Shown in pieces: positions 1 to 11,848 of a stretch of DNA of 64,000 nt. The stretch comes from Streptomyces sp. RKND-216. GTDB taxonomy: Bacteria; Actinomycetota; Actinomycetes; Streptomycetales; Streptomycetaceae. The stretch is from assembly GCF_004795255.1 (NCBI RefSeq), contig NZ_SSBQ01000002.1:1428001-1492000 (forward strand), written 5' to 3'. Numbering within the stretch: the stretch's first letter is position 1; the number at the start of each line of letters is the position of its first letter. A program made the translations under genes and the position numbers. A model generated the notes under the pieces. The model was not told where the DNA came from. It made no database searches and saw only the letters and a list, made by a program, of their open reading frames with translations.

Positions 1-1610
1 TGTCGTCGGTGTCCATCGTTCCCGTTTCCGAGGTGGTGGGTCGGCCGGCCAGTCGGCCGGCCCGGAGGTCGGAGCCTTCTTCACAGCCGGGCGGGGCCGC
101 TCCGCCGGCACCCCGGCGGTGCCGCCGTCTTCGGCCTCCGCGGGGTCCACGGCGTCCCCGGCATCCGTGCCGTCGGTGCCGTCGGTGCCGTGCGTGCCGC
201 CGGCGCCCTCCGGGCCCTCGGTGGGGACGGCGGGCGGCGGCAGGCGGCGCAGCGCCAGGAGGAAGAGCAGCGCCAGCGCGATGGCGAGGCCGTGCGCCGT
301 CGCCACGACGGAGAGCGGCGTGTGGTGGTCCAGCAGGGAGGCCCACAGCACGGTGCCCGCGCCGAGGGCGCCGGTCTCGGCCATCGCGGCCAGCCCGAGC
401 AGACGCCCGCGCTGCACCTCGGGGAGGGCCTGGAGCCGCGAGTGGTACACGATCTCGGTGAAGCCGTCGGCGACGCCCGCCGCGATCGCCACACCCATCA
501 GCGCGACGGCGGGCAGGTCGGCGAACGCCAGGATGAAGAAGCCGGACATCAGGCAGGTGCCGACGGCGAAGGCGCGTTCCCCGCCCGGCCTGCCGGACGC
601 GTCGGAGCCTCCCGCCCACCGCGAGACCGCGCGCAGCCGGGAGACCAGCTGGTGTGCGAGCAGGCAGCCCACGGCCCAGACGGCGTAGAAGCGGCCGACG
701 AAGGCGGCGGCGTCCCCGGGCGCGATCTGCTCCGCGTACACGGGGAGGCCCACCTGGTGTGCGGCGGAGCCCATGTTGTCCACCGCACGGACCAGGATCA
801 GGCAGAGCACGGCCGGAGCGAACCGCCACAGGGCGGACGGCGAGGCCGGGTTGCGGGCGCCGGGGCGTTCCCGCGCGGCCCGGCCCCGGTCCGCTCCGCC
901 CCGGTCGCCGCCGGACTCGCTGGGGCCGCCGTCGGCCGGGTCGCGTGTGCGGGCGCCCGGGACGGCTCCGGAGAGCGCGAGTGCCGTGAGGGCGAGAGCG
1001 GAGGCCAGGAACGACGCGGCGTCCACCAGGAACGCGGCGGTGTAACCCGCTTGGGCCACCACGAGCCCGGCCGAGGCGAAGCCGAGGACCATGGCGAGTG
1101 AACGCCCCGTGACCAGCAGCCCGTTGGCACGGACCCGCAGCTCCTGCCCGACGAGGTCCGGAACGGTGTGGCGCCGGGCGACCCCGGTGAGCGTCGAACC
1201 GCCGCCCATGACGGCGGCGAGCACGTAGAGCAGCACGGTCTGCGCCGTCCCGGGCGCCATCAGGAAGACCAGCAGCGCCGACGCCTGGCAGAGGTCCGCG
1301 CCGATCATCAGGCGCACGCGGTCGAACCGGACCACGATCCGCCCCGCCACGTACCCGGAGAGGACCGAGGAGGCTATGCGCAGCAGGAGGAACAGACCGA
1401 GCGACAGCGCGCTGCTCGACGTCTCCAGCACGTAGAGGTTGAGCGCGACCAGGTTGAGGTAGGTGCCGTAGGACGACACCGCGTTGCTGACGACGAGGGC
1501 GTGGAAGGGCCGGCCCGGCGAAGGAGACGGCCGCCTCCGGGCGAGTAAACCCCCGCCCCGACCGCGTCCGGCCTTCGGGGCGCCACCACCTTCCCGTCCC
1601 GGAGCTCCCG

Positions 1611-1614
<4 letters not shown>
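1..1614 (-). CDS. MFS transporter (3' end beyond window), contains a TTA codon
   Basis: An open frame starts with ATG at 1614 and runs leftward off the window without a stop (at least 538 codons). The translation shows repeated hydrophobic helices typical of major facilitator efflux proteins, including the N-terminal [20 protein letters not shown] helix and a helix ending with a MGVAIAAGV segment. The C-terminal part is a hydrophilic, Gly/Thr/Asp-rich tail with a GTDGTDGTD repeat. The start overlaps the stop of the upstream oligopeptide ATPase gene (ATGA), so translation is probably coupled to the peptide-transport operon. Codon 23 (1548-1546) is TTA, the rare leucine codon read by the bldA tRNA in Streptomyces, so expression may depend on bldA. 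The substrate cannot be read from sequence. Confidence 0.8.
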
Positions 1615-2840
<1,226 letters not shown>

Positions 2841-2854
2841 CTGCTCGTCCTCGC

Positions 2855-3957
2855 TCACAGCTTCGGCGCTATCTCTTCGTTCCAGATGCGTGTCCGGTCC
2901 TCCTGCGACATGTGGCAGGCGGACCAGTGGCCGCCGTCCACCTCGCGGAGTTCGGGCCGCTCGGTGCGGGTGACGTTGCCCTTGGGGACGTCCGCGTACG
3001 GGCAGCGCGGGTGGAAGGCGCAACCGTCGGGGATGTTGATCAGGCTGGGCGGCGAGCCCTTGACCGGGATGAGGCGTTCGGTCTGGTCGCGGTCGATGCG
3101 CGGCATCGAGCCGAGGAGGCCCCAGGTGTAGGGGTGCTGCGGCTCGTAGAAGACCTTCTCGGCGGTGCCGCGCTCCACGCAGCGTCCGCCGTACATCACC
3201 AGGATGTCGTCGGCGAGTTCGGCGACGACGCCCAGGTCGTGGGTGATGACGATGACGGCGGAGCCGAACTCCTTCTGAAGGTCCCGGATGAGGTCGAGGA
3301 TCTGCGCCTGGACGGTGACGTCCAGGGCGGTCGTCGGCTCGTCGGCGATGAGGAGTTCGGGGTTGTTGACCAGCGACATGGCGATCATGGCGCGCTGGCG
3401 CATGCCGCCGGAGAACTCGTGCGGGTAGCTGTCCACGCGCTGGTCGGGCTGCGGGATGCCGACGCGGTCGAGCATCTCCACGGCCCGCTTGCGTGCGGTC
3501 TTCTTGTCCACGTCGTGGTGGATGCGGTACGCCTCGACGATCTGATGCCCGATGGTGAAGTACGGGTGCAGGGCCGACAGCGGGTCCTGGAAGATCATGG
3601 CCATCTCGCGGCCGCGCAGCTTGCGCACCTCGTCCGGCGGGGCCGAGAGCAGGTCGGTTCCCTCAAGCAGGATCTCGCCGGAGATGCGGGCCTTCTGCCG
3701 GCCGTACTGGCCGACGGTGTGCAGGCCCATGATGCCCAGCGAGGTCACGGACTTGCCGGAGCCGGACTCGCCGACGATGCCGAGCGTCTTGCCCTTCTCC
3801 AGCGTGAAGCTGAGCCCGTCGACGGACTTGACCAGCCCGTCCTCGGTGGGGAAGTGCACGTGCAGGTCGCGGACCTCGAGGAAGGACGTCGAGGGGGCGG
3901 ACGCGACGGAGCCGGAGAGGGGCTCGCCGACTGCCGCGCCGGTCTTGTTCAGGTCGG

Positions 3958-3961
<4 letters not shown>
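2855..3961 (-). CDS. Oligopeptide/dipeptide ABC transporter ATP-binding protein (OppD/DppD type)
   Basis: This is the first ATPase of the peptide importer, about 368 residues. Walker A is GESGSGKSV, the signature is [15 protein letters not shown] and Walker B is [12 protein letters not shown]. The C-terminal [15 protein letters not shown] and [10 protein letters not shown] segments match the peptide-transporter C-terminal extension. The start ATG at 3961 overlaps the stop of the permease gene (ATGA), so the two are probably translated in a coupled way. The residues before the first beta strand (about 25) are Ser/Ala-rich. It pairs with the downstream ATPase to form the heterodimeric nucleotide-binding part of one transporter. 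Confidence 0.94.
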
Positions 3962-4956
<995 letters not shown>

Positions 4957-5066
4957 TGCTCTCGGCCCGGGGCGGCCCGGCGGCCCCGGAGTTGATCCGG
5001 GGCTCGCCGGGCCGCCAGCACGGCCCTCACCTGCCCTTCGTGCCTAGCGGCGGGTGTGCCGGTCGG

Positions 5067-6827
5067 TTACTTGACGCCAACAGAGGAGAAGTCGTACTGC
5101 CCGCTGTAGGCGTAGGTGGAGTAGACGTTCGTCGCGCGGTCCGAACGCCAGGTCAGGATCTTCTCGAAGGTGAAGGGCAGGTAGTACGCGCCCTCCATCA
5201 CCTTGGTGTTGATGGACTCGGCGATCTTCGTCTTCTCCGCGTCGTCCTGGGAGTCGATGAAGTCCTGGAAGGCCTGGTCGATCTCCGGGTCGTCGATCAT
5301 GGCGAAGTTGTTGTTGCCGTTGTCCAGGATGTAGTCGCTGTGCCACAGCGGCATGCCGTAGCCCTGGACGGTGTTGAAGTCCGGACCCCAGCCCATGATG
5401 ATGATGCCGTAGCCCTTGTTCTTCACCACGTCGGGGTTGCCGATGATGCCGGAGGTCTGGGCACCGTCGTACTGCGAGATGCTGGCCTCGATGCCGACCT
5501 CGGCGAGGGATGCCTGCAGCGCCTCGGCGGAGTCGACCTCAACCGGCTTGTTGTTGCGGACCGCGATCTTGGTCTTGAAGCCGTTCGGCTTACCGCACTT
5601 CTTCAGCTCTTCCTTGGCCATCTTCACGTTCGCCGCGCCGTCGTTCTTGGCCAGGCCGTACATGTCGAAGTCCTTGTCGGAGCCCGGCACCATCGGGGGG
5701 AGCATGTTGGTGCCGATGTCGCCGCCGGCGATCGGGCCGCCGCGGGCGGTCTGGATCGACTTGTGGTCGGCGCCGTAGATGGCCGCCTTCCGGCAGTGGA
5801 TGTTGTCGAACGGCTTCACGTGCTGCGGGAAGACGGCGTAGCGGATGTAGCCCATGGTCGGGTTGTCCACGTTCGCCTCGTGGTCCTGCAGCGCGTTGGC
5901 GCGGCCGGCCGGGCTGAGACCGGTGCCGTTGAGGTCCAGGTCGTAGTTGCCGGCGATCAGGCGCTTGTCCATCTCGTTGGCGTTGGTGATCAGGTCGACC
6001 GTGATCTTGTCCGGCAGCGCCTTGCGAACGGTGTCGCTGGCGCGCTCCCACTCCGTGTTGCGCACCAGGACGATGCTCTTGTTCGGCTCGTAGCTCTCGA
6101 ACTTGTACGGGCCGTTGGAGAACGGGTTCTGGCCGTACTTGGACCGGGTGTCCTTGTCCTCGCGGACCGGGGACGCCGACGGCATCGCCAGCATCTCCTC
6201 GAAGTCGCTGTTGGCCTTCGGGAGGTTGAAGACGATGGTCTTGTCGTCCGGCGTCTCGATGCCCGCGAAGCCGTCCTTGTCCTTGTACGGACCCTCGAAC
6301 TCACCGTCGGGGTCCATGGTCTGCTTGATGTAGACCGGACCGCCGGGCAGCACGCCCTGCGCCCACTGGCGCTCGATGCCGTACTTGACGTCCATCGAGG
6401 TGACGGGCTTGCCGTCCTGCCACTTGACGTCGTCCTTGAGCGTGTACGTGTAGGTCTTGCCGTCGTCGGAGACCTCGGCCAGGCCCTTCGCCAGGTCCGG
6501 CTTCAGCTCCAGCCCCTTCTCGCCGGGTGCGGCGGCCGGGGTGACGAGTTGGCGGGTGTAGTACCGCATGAAGTTCCACGCGAAGCCGTAGTAGCCGCGT
6601 GTGGTGTCCCAGGAGTCGGCGTCCTGGGTACCGATGAACTTCAGCGTGCCGCCCTTGGCGTCGGACGCGTTGGCGACCTTGCCGACACCGGCGTTGCGGC
6701 CCGCGCCCTCGCTGCCGCCGCCCTCGTCCCCGCCACCGCCGCCGCAGGCGGCCGTGGAGAGCAGCGCCGCGACGACGGCGGCCGAGGCGGCTGCCCGCCG
6801 CCGGCTCGATGTGCGTAGGAATCTCAC
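5067..6827 (-). CDS. Peptide-binding lipoprotein of ABC transporter (SBP family 5)
   Basis: This is an extracytoplasmic solute-binding lipoprotein of about 586 residues. The N terminus has basic residues, a hydrophobic stretch and a lipobox LSTAAC, followed by a Gly/Glu-rich linker, so it should be membrane-anchored by a diacylglyceryl cysteine. The body matches family 5 solute-binding proteins, with a signature-like WQDGKPVTSMDVKYGIERQW region early on and a C-terminal WHSDYILDNGNNNFAMIDDP segment. I place the start at GTG 6827 because GGAGG lies nine bases upstream. An ATG at 6836 directly abuts GGAGG and is less likely. It is flanked by the two permease genes, an order in which permease C precedes the binding protein. 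Confidence 0.93.
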   Translation of the reverse strand: MRFLRTSSRRRAAASAAVVAALLSTAACGGGGGDEGGGSEGAGRNAGVGKVANASDAKGGTLKFIGTQDADSWDTTRGYYGFAWNFMRYYTRQLVTPAAAPGEKGLELKPDLAKGLAEVSDDGKTYTYTLKDDVKWQDGKPVTSMDVKYGIERQWAQGVLPGGPVYIKQTMDPDGEFEGPYKDKDGFAGIETPDDKTIVFNLPKANSDFEEMLAMPSASPVREDKDTRSKYGQNPFSNGPYKFESYEPNKSIVLVRNTEWERASDTVRKALPDKITVDLITNANEMDKRLIAGNYDLDLNGTGLSPAGRANALQDHEANVDNPTMGYIRYAVFPQHVKPFDNIHCRKAAIYGADHKSIQTARGGPIAGGDIGTNMLPPMVPGSDKDFDMYGLAKNDGAANVKMAKEELKKCGKPNGFKTKIAVRNNKPVEVDSAEALQASLAEVGIEASISQYDGAQTSGIIGNPDVVKNKGYGIIIMGWGPDFNTVQGYGMPLWHSDYILDNGNNNFAMIDDPEIDQAFQDFIDSQDDAEKTKIAESINTKVMEGAYYLPFTFEKILTWRSDRATNVYSTYAYSGQYDFSSVGVK

Positions 6828-6891
6828 GATGCGCATCCTCCGTGGTGATGGCGGCCCGTACGGGTGAGGGGCCGTGGGTGATACATGGGGG

Positions 6892-7893
6892 TCAGCGGGA
6901 TCCCTTCGGGTCGAGGGCGTCGCGGACGCCGTCGCCGAAGAGGTTGAAGGCGAGCACGGTGATGAAGATGGCCACGCCGGGCACCACCATGAACATCGGG
7001 TCCTGCTCGTAGTAGTCGATGGCGGAGGAGAGCATCTGCCCCCACGACGCCGTCGGCGGTTTCACACCGGCACCCAGGAAGCTGAGGGCCGCCTCGGTGA
7101 GGATGTTGGTCGGGATGATCAGCGTGGTGTAGACGGTGATCGGCGCGATCAGGTTCGGCAGCAGTTCCTTGAAGAGGATGTAGCGCCGGCCGGCACCGAG
7201 GCTCTGCGCGGCCTCGACGTACTCGCGCTCGCGCAGCGAGAGGGTCTGGCCGCGGACGATGCGGCCGATGTAGGGCCAGCCGAAGAAGCCGATCACCAGC
7301 ACCATGACGAACAGCCGGACGCCGGTGCCCTCCAGGCCGAGGAGCTGGTCGGGCATGACGGCGATGAGCGAGATGATGAAGAGGAGCTGCGGGAAGGCCA
7401 GCAGGATGTCCATGACGCGGCTGATCAGGGCATCGATCCAGCCGCCGAAGTAACCGGCGAGGATGCCCATCACGGTGCCGACGATGACGGCGACCATGGC
7501 GGACAGGAAGCCGACCAGCAGGGAGACGCGAGCGCCGTAGACGATGCGCACGAAGACGTCGCGGCCGTTGACCGGCTCGACGCCCAGCAGGTGCTCTGAG
7601 CTGATGCCGCCCAGCGAGCCGGTCGGGGTGCCGAACAGCGGGTCGATCAGGTCCTGGTGGTACTTGTACGGGTCCTGGCCGACCAGGGTCGCGATCAGGG
7701 GCGCGAAGATCGCCACCAGCACGAGGAACAGCACCGTGAAGCCGCCGGCGAGGGCGAGCCTGTCCCGCTTCAGACGGTTCCAGGCGATTCTGCCCAGCGA
7801 ACGCCCTTCCACGTCCTTCTTCGGCGTGTCAGCGGCAACCGCGGTCTCGTCGGCTCCCTCGGCCGTGACCGTGTCGTGCAGTGGTGCCGTCAT
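6892..7893 (-). CDS. Peptide ABC transporter permease (OppC/DppC type)
   Basis: This is the first gene of the leftward peptide-transport operon and encodes a 333-residue membrane subunit. A hydrophilic N-terminal tail (about 40 residues) precedes the first membrane helix FTVLFLVLVAIFAPLI. The EAA loop EYVEAAQSLGAGRRYILFKELLPN is clear, and the C-terminal region FLGAGVKPPTASWGQMLSSA is the hallmark of OppC/DppC proteins. AGAGGGG lies about 11 bases upstream of the ATG at 7893. The binding-protein gene follows after 64 bases. The promoter should lie in the 279-base gap upstream. Confidence 0.94.
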   Translation of the reverse strand: MTAPLHDTVTAEGADETAVAADTPKKDVEGRSLGRIAWNRLKRDRLALAGGFTVLFLVLVAIFAPLIATLVGQDPYKYHQDLIDPLFGTPTGSLGGISSEHLLGVEPVNGRDVFVRIVYGARVSLLVGFLSAMVAVIVGTVMGILAGYFGGWIDALISRVMDILLAFPQLLFIISLIAVMPDQLLGLEGTGVRLFVMVLVIGFFGWPYIGRIVRGQTLSLREREYVEAAQSLGAGRRYILFKELLPNLIAPITVYTTLIIPTNILTEAALSFLGAGVKPPTASWGQMLSSAIDYYEQDPMFMVVPGVAIFITVLAFNLFGDGVRDALDPKGSR

Positions 7894-7973
7894 CGTGGTG
7901 AGGACCCCTCTCGACCGGTGGTGACCGGCCCACGCCCGCCGCGGTAGCGGCTCTTGTACTGCTGTTCGCTTCG

Positions 7974-7989
7974 GAGGCCGTCGGGCCTC
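7974..7989 (-). terminator. Small hairpin downstream of the SseB-like gene
   Basis: A GAGGCC/GGCCTC inverted repeat with a four-base loop lies in the 279-base gap between the SseB-like gene and the peptide-transport operon. Read leftward it would sit 3' of the SseB-like gene. It has no T-run, as is common for Streptomyces terminators. The rest of the gap must hold the transporter promoter, and I see no convincing -35/-10 pair there. Confidence 0.35.
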
Positions 7990-8172
7990 ATGGCTCGGGA
8001 GTCTTCATCGGGGCTGCGATCACCCGCCAGGGTTCACCGGGAAAGGATGCGCAACTGTGATGTGCCGCACCCGGCGCCGGTATCCGGACGCATGAACTCC
8101 GTCAGCGGTACGAAGGATGGCGTTCTGTCCGCTTCCGCGTGCGTTTGCACGGGCGTTTGCGCGAATCGCGCG

Positions 8173-8967
8173 TCAGTACACGCGGGGGTACCCCTGTGCG
8201 GACGCCGCGCCGCCGCCGGTGACGCCCCCGGGGGCCGCGCCGGCGTGCGCGTCACGGTCGAAGAACGGGCGGGAGTTGGCGCGCAGCCACATCGCCACGG
8301 GGTCGTAGTCGTCGGCCATCGCGACGCTGGACACCGCGAGCCCGTCCGGCACCGCGCCGACGGACTGGCGCACCATCAGCCGCACGTCCTCGGCGGCGCG
8401 GTCGCCGTCCTCGTACAGGTCGTGGCCGATGGCCAGATACGGCGGCCCCAGCGCGGGCTGCACCCAGGCGCGGCGCAGCGCGCGGATGTTGGGCGTGCGG
8501 TGCGCGTTCTGCGCGAGGAGTGCGTAGAACTGCGGAAGTTCGAGGGTCGGTTCGCTGATCCGAAGGGGTCCGGCGGGAACCTGGTCGATACCGGTGGCGA
8601 TGCGGCGCAGGTCGAGCCAGGGGATGCCGACACCGCCGCCGGGAGCGTGCGGATTCAGCCAGACGCCCCAGCGCTGCCGGAAGAGAGTGGCCGCGACACG
8701 GCGGCCGGTGACCACCTCGTGCGCCCGGGTCCAGCCGGAGGCGGCGAGCTCCTGGGGGGAGGTGACGCAGGGGGCGTAGCCGTACCCGTCGACGTCCATG
8801 TTCCCGTACTGCGCATCGTGCGAGCCGGAGGTGCCCTGCCAGAGCAGCATCCACAGCTGACCGTCGGCGAGTGCGTGCAGCAGAGCCTCGTAGGTGTCGA
8901 ACCGGTCGGGCGACACCTGGCGCAGCAGCTGTTCGACACGTTCACCCGAACCGGAACTCGCGCTCAC
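8173..8967 (-). CDS. SseB-like protein (enhanced serine sensitivity family), longer paralogue
   Basis: About 264 residues resemble the SseB N- and C-terminal domain family, named for E. coli SseB, whose overproduction raises serine sensitivity. The N-terminal half holds LRQVSPDRFDTYEALLHALADG and a tryptophan-rich LWMLLWQGTSGS strand. The C-terminal half has VAMADDYDPVAMWLRANSRPFFDRD, which ends like the neighbouring paralogue (VVEWMRQCVRPFYVRAD), so the two are homologous. Start GTG 8967 has an AGGGGG stretch seven bases upstream; an in-frame ATG at 8994 lacks a good ribosome site. It stands 83 bases downstream of the second SseB-like gene and close to glyA/sdaA, which fits a role tied to serine, but the biochemical function is unknown. 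Confidence 0.8.
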   Translation of the reverse strand: MSASSGSGERVEQLLRQVSPDRFDTYEALLHALADGQLWMLLWQGTSGSHDAQYGNMDVDGYGYAPCVTSPQELAASGWTRAHEVVTGRRVAATLFRQRWGVWLNPHAPGGGVGIPWLDLRRIATGIDQVPAGPLRISEPTLELPQFYALLAQNAHRTPNIRALRRAWVQPALGPPYLAIGHDLYEDGDRAAEDVRLMVRQSVGAVPDGLAVSSVAMADDYDPVAMWLRANSRPFFDRDAHAGAAPGGVTGGGAASAQGYPRVY

Positions 8968-9050
8968 GAGGCCGCCCCCTTGTCTTGTGGTCATCTCTCG
9001 CCGGTGGTCTTCCCGGCCGGGCGCCGCCGGCCCGTACCCATCCAATCAGC

Positions 9051-9842
9051 TTACGAGTCGGCCCTGACGTAGAAGGGGCGCACACACTGGCGCATCCACT
9101 CGACCACCGGGTCCTCGGCGGCGTCCAGCAGCACCAGCTGGACCGGCCACTTCACCGGCACCTGCTCCAGCGCGCGGGCCAGCGCGTCGTGCGCGGCCTG
9201 CCTCGACTCCGGCTCCAGGAGGTCGAGTTCGACGCCGACGTACAGCGCGGGCGGATCGCCCTCGGCGCTGGCGAGTGCCCGGCGCGCGGTGCGCACCGGG
9301 GCGACGACGGCGAACTCCCCCGCAGCGGCGGCGAGGAAGTCGACCGGCTCGTCCTGCCAGTCCGGCTCGAACAGCCGCATCCGCGCGCCGCCGGAGACGC
9401 CGGTGAGCCGTTCCGCGGGGGTGTTCCGGCAGAGCTGGGCGACGGCCTCCGGCGGCACCGGGGCGCCGACGGTCCCCTCCGGGTTGACCGCGATGCCCAC
9501 CTGCGGGGGCAGACCGCGGGCGAACTCCCGCACGGGGGCGATGGCGAAGGACACGTGGGCGCCGACGACCTGCAGGTACTGCTGCTCCGAGCTGAAGACC
9601 GGGACGTAGGGGGCGCCGTCGAGTTCGACCGTGGGCACGTTCAGGTCGCTGCTCTGCGGTCCGCCGCCCTCCGGCAGCGGCACCCAGACACTGCTCCGCG
9701 CGAGGACCTCCAGCAGCCGGGCACCCGCACCGGGAGTGCCGAGCGCGGCGGCGAGGGTCTCCTCCAGCTCGTTGCCGGGCCAGCCTCCGCCGTGACCGGG
9801 CCCGTACTGCTGCGGCTGCTGAGGCTGCTGCGGAATGGTCAT
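9051..9842 (-). CDS. SseB-like protein
   Basis: This encodes 263 residues with a Gln/Pro-rich start (MTIPQQPQQPQQYG), then an SseB N-terminal domain (LARSSVWVPLPEG, YVPVFSSEQQYLQV) and an SseB C-terminal domain (LYVGVELDLLEPESRQAAHDAL). Proteins of this pair occur side by side in Streptomyces. The start ATG at 9842 has AGGGTGA upstream. The gene reads leftward into the longer SseB paralogue and diverges from the secreted protein at 10047. A link to serine metabolism is inferred from the family name and from the nearby glycine/serine genes, not shown directly. Confidence 0.85.
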   Translation of the reverse strand: MTIPQQPQQPQQYGPGHGGGWPGNELEETLAAALGTPGAGARLLEVLARSSVWVPLPEGGGPQSSDLNVPTVELDGAPYVPVFSSEQQYLQVVGAHVSFAIAPVREFARGLPPQVGIAVNPEGTVGAPVPPEAVAQLCRNTPAERLTGVSGGARMRLFEPDWQDEPVDFLAAAAGEFAVVAPVRTARRALASAEGDPPALYVGVELDLLEPESRQAAHDALARALEQVPVKWPVQLVLLDAAEDPVVEWMRQCVRPFYVRADS

Positions 9843-10046
9843 ACGGTCACCCTAGCGTCGGCTTCCGGCCCCGACGCCCCTCCGGTACCGCTCCCGTCGG
9901 GCTCGCGCGGCGGCGCCGGCGGCCCGGCTGCCACCTGCGGCACTCACCCGAACGGTCACGGATCGCGACCGTCCGGTTGCGCGCCGCACACATCCGGCGA
10001 AATCTGGATCCCGCCCCTTCGCGCATATTCGAGAGGAATCGTCCCC

Positions 10047-10736
10047 ATGCGTGTCAACAAGACGGTATCCGCCGTGTTCGCCACCACCATCGCCGGCGCG
10101 GTCGCGCTCGGCGGCGTCACCGCCGCCACGGCTTTCGCCGCGGACGAGCCTCGCCCGCAGGCCGCCCAGCAGGCCCCGCTGCCCAAGGCCCAGAAGCTCC
10201 AGCAGCAGACCCGCGTGCTCGGCGAGACCGGCGATGTCCTGCACCCCGTGGCCGAGCTGATCGACTCGGTGCTCAACGCCCCCGAGGGCCGGCTGTCCCA
10301 GCGCGAGGCCGACCGGCACGCGAAGGCCGTCCAGGAGGCCCTGGCCCCGCTGCAGGCTCAGCAGACGCAGAACTCGTCTGACCGCGCCCCCCGCGCGAAC
10401 CTGACCGCGCGCGCCGCGGTCGCGCTGGAGGCCCAGGTCGACGAGCTGCTGCAGGCCGCCGAGTCCGGCAACCAGCGCCGCATCGCCAAGGAGGCGGAGG
10501 CCACCGTCCAGGCCACCGTCAACGTAATGGCCGCCGTCGTCGCGGACGGCGAGCTGCCCGCCCCGGACATGAACGGTCTGTCGCAGCCGCAGGACGCCGC
10601 GCCGAACGCCCAGCGCGACGAGCAGGACGCCCAGGAGGAGGGCCCGCAGCTCGCGGAGAACCGCCTCGCCCCGGGCGACGCCGAACTGGAGATGCTCCCC
10701 GGCGACGCGGAGCAGGAGCTGCTTCCCCAGGAGTAA
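10047..10736 (+). CDS. Secreted hypothetical protein, Ala/Gln-rich helical
   Basis: This encodes 229 residues. It begins with a Sec signal peptide (MRVNKTVSAVFATTIAGAVALGG..., with cleavage likely after an ATAFA motif). The mature part is rich in Gln, Ala and Glu, predicted mostly helical, with no cysteines and no recognised domain. The C terminus is acidic with two copies of a PGDAE-containing unit (APGDAELEML, PGDAEQELL). GAGAGGA lies nine bases upstream of the ATG. It diverges from the SseB-like genes and is followed by a strong hairpin terminator. Function is unknown. Confidence 0.85.
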   Translation: MRVNKTVSAVFATTIAGAVALGGVTAATAFAADEPRPQAAQQAPLPKAQKLQQQTRVLGETGDVLHPVAELIDSVLNAPEGRLSQREADRHAKAVQEALAPLQAQQTQNSSDRAPRANLTARAAVALEAQVDELLQAAESGNQRRIAKEAEATVQATVNVMAAVVADGELPAPDMNGLSQPQDAAPNAQRDEQDAQEEGPQLAENRLAPGDAELEMLPGDAEQELLPQE

Positions 10737-10777
10737 GCCCGACTCCTCCGCCGGGACGCGCCGCACAGTGTCCTCGT

Positions 10778-10816
10778 ACGTGGCCCGCCGCCCCTTCAAG
10801 GGACGGCGGGCCACGT
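10778..10816 (+). terminator. Strong hairpin terminator between convergent genes
   Basis: A perfect 13-bp stem (10778-10790 pairs with 10804-10816) encloses a loop that can itself pair CCC with GGG. It lies 42 bases after the secreted-protein gene and 54 bases from the convergent kinase gene end, so it can serve both strands. There is no T-run, as is typical in Streptomyces. Confidence 0.85.
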
Positions 10817-10869
10817 GCTGCGCGGGCGCCGGCCCTGCCGGGCGCCCAGGGCTCCGGGCAGGGGCCGGG

Positions 10870-11514
10870 CTATTCGAAGGCGACCGAGAGGAGGGCCGCC
10901 GCGGCGTCGCGGTCCAGGAGGACCACGGAGGCGCAGCCCTCCGGGAGGCGCCCGGCCTCCACGTCGGCGAGCAGGCGGCCCAGGGCCCGCCGGTGGCGGG
11001 CGAAGGCGTAGCGCGAGACCGTGCGGCCGCGCTCGGCCTGCCCGGCGAGCGCGACGGGCGGCGGCACGTCGAGCACCACGAGGTGCAGGCCGCGACCACG
11101 GCGCCGGGCGTCGGCCGCCAGCCAGCGCCGCACCCAGCTCTGCGTGCCGCAGTCGTGCACCACCACACTGCCGCCGGAGGCCAGCGAACGCCGCAACCCG
11201 GCGTAGTGCGCGGCGCGGGCGAAGGGTCGGTAGAGCCCGTACGGCAGCCGCCGCGGCAGCCGCCGCTGCCAGCGCTCCCGGGTGTCCTGCGAGTCGATGC
11301 GCGCCACCGCCCCGGTGCCGACGACGGTGCGGGCGATCAGCGTGGACTTCCCGCTGCCGGGCAGCCCGGAGACGACGACCAGGTCGCCCGCCGGGAAGCG
11401 GAGCGTGCCGGCCGCGGCCGTCCCGCGGAGGTCGCGGCCGGCGACCGCGGACACCACCGGCTCCGGGACCCCCGCCCCCACCGCCGACGCAGATGCGCTG
11501 CGCAGACTCTCCAC
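10870..11514 (-). CDS. P-loop NTPase / small AAA-type kinase
   Basis: This encodes 214 residues with Walker A GLPGSGKST around residue 50-58 and a hydrophobic Walker-B-like strand GSVVVHDCG. A second strand LHLVVLDVPPPVALAGQ and an Arg-rich lid (RGRTVSRYAFARHRRAL) resemble zeta-toxin or ATP-dependent kinase folds of the AAA_33 group. Substrate unknown. The start GTG at 11514 has GGAGGG upstream. The position between the SseB-like genes and the glycine-cleavage operon is the only hint to its job. Confidence 0.75.
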   Translation of the reverse strand: MESLRSASASAVGAGVPEPVVSAVAGRDLRGTAAAGTLRFPAGDLVVVSGLPGSGKSTLIARTVVGTGAVARIDSQDTRERWQRRLPRRLPYGLYRPFARAAHYAGLRRSLASGGSVVVHDCGTQSWVRRWLAADARRRGRGLHLVVLDVPPPVALAGQAERGRTVSRYAFARHRRALGRLLADVEAGRLPEGCASVVLLDRDAAAALLSVAFE

Positions 11515-11848
11515 CCGCGGCCCTCCCCTTCCCCGTGCCGCTGACGCGCGGCGCTCCTAGGCGGCATACCCCCAGAGAGTGTCAAGAATAGGTAATGAGC
11601 GGCAAGGAGATGCCCGGGCATGCCCGAGGTGCGGGACGCGGACCGGCTCGCGGATCGCTTCCGCAGGGGCCCCCGCGCACGCCCCCACGGCCCGCCGTCC
11701 CGTGGCGGGGCATGGCGGCGCGGCCACCGCTCGCGGTCGCGGCGAGGCGCCGGGCGGGCGCGGAGGGATCGGTCCGCGCCCGCAGGGGTCACCGTGGGCG
11801 GGGGCGTGCAATGATGGCCCCCGAACTCCATACCGGCCGCTTGAATCC

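Noticed and set aside
4992..6818. 608-codon open frame on the + strand opposite the peptide-binding lipoprotein gene
   Set aside because: It is Val/Arg/Asp-rich shadow sequence produced by third-position GC bias; the opposite strand encodes a complete lipoprotein with a lipobox.
8871..10046. Long in-frame upstream extension of the secreted protein at 10047
   Set aside because: The extension overlaps the oppositely oriented SseB-like gene and would bury the obvious signal peptide and its ribosome site.
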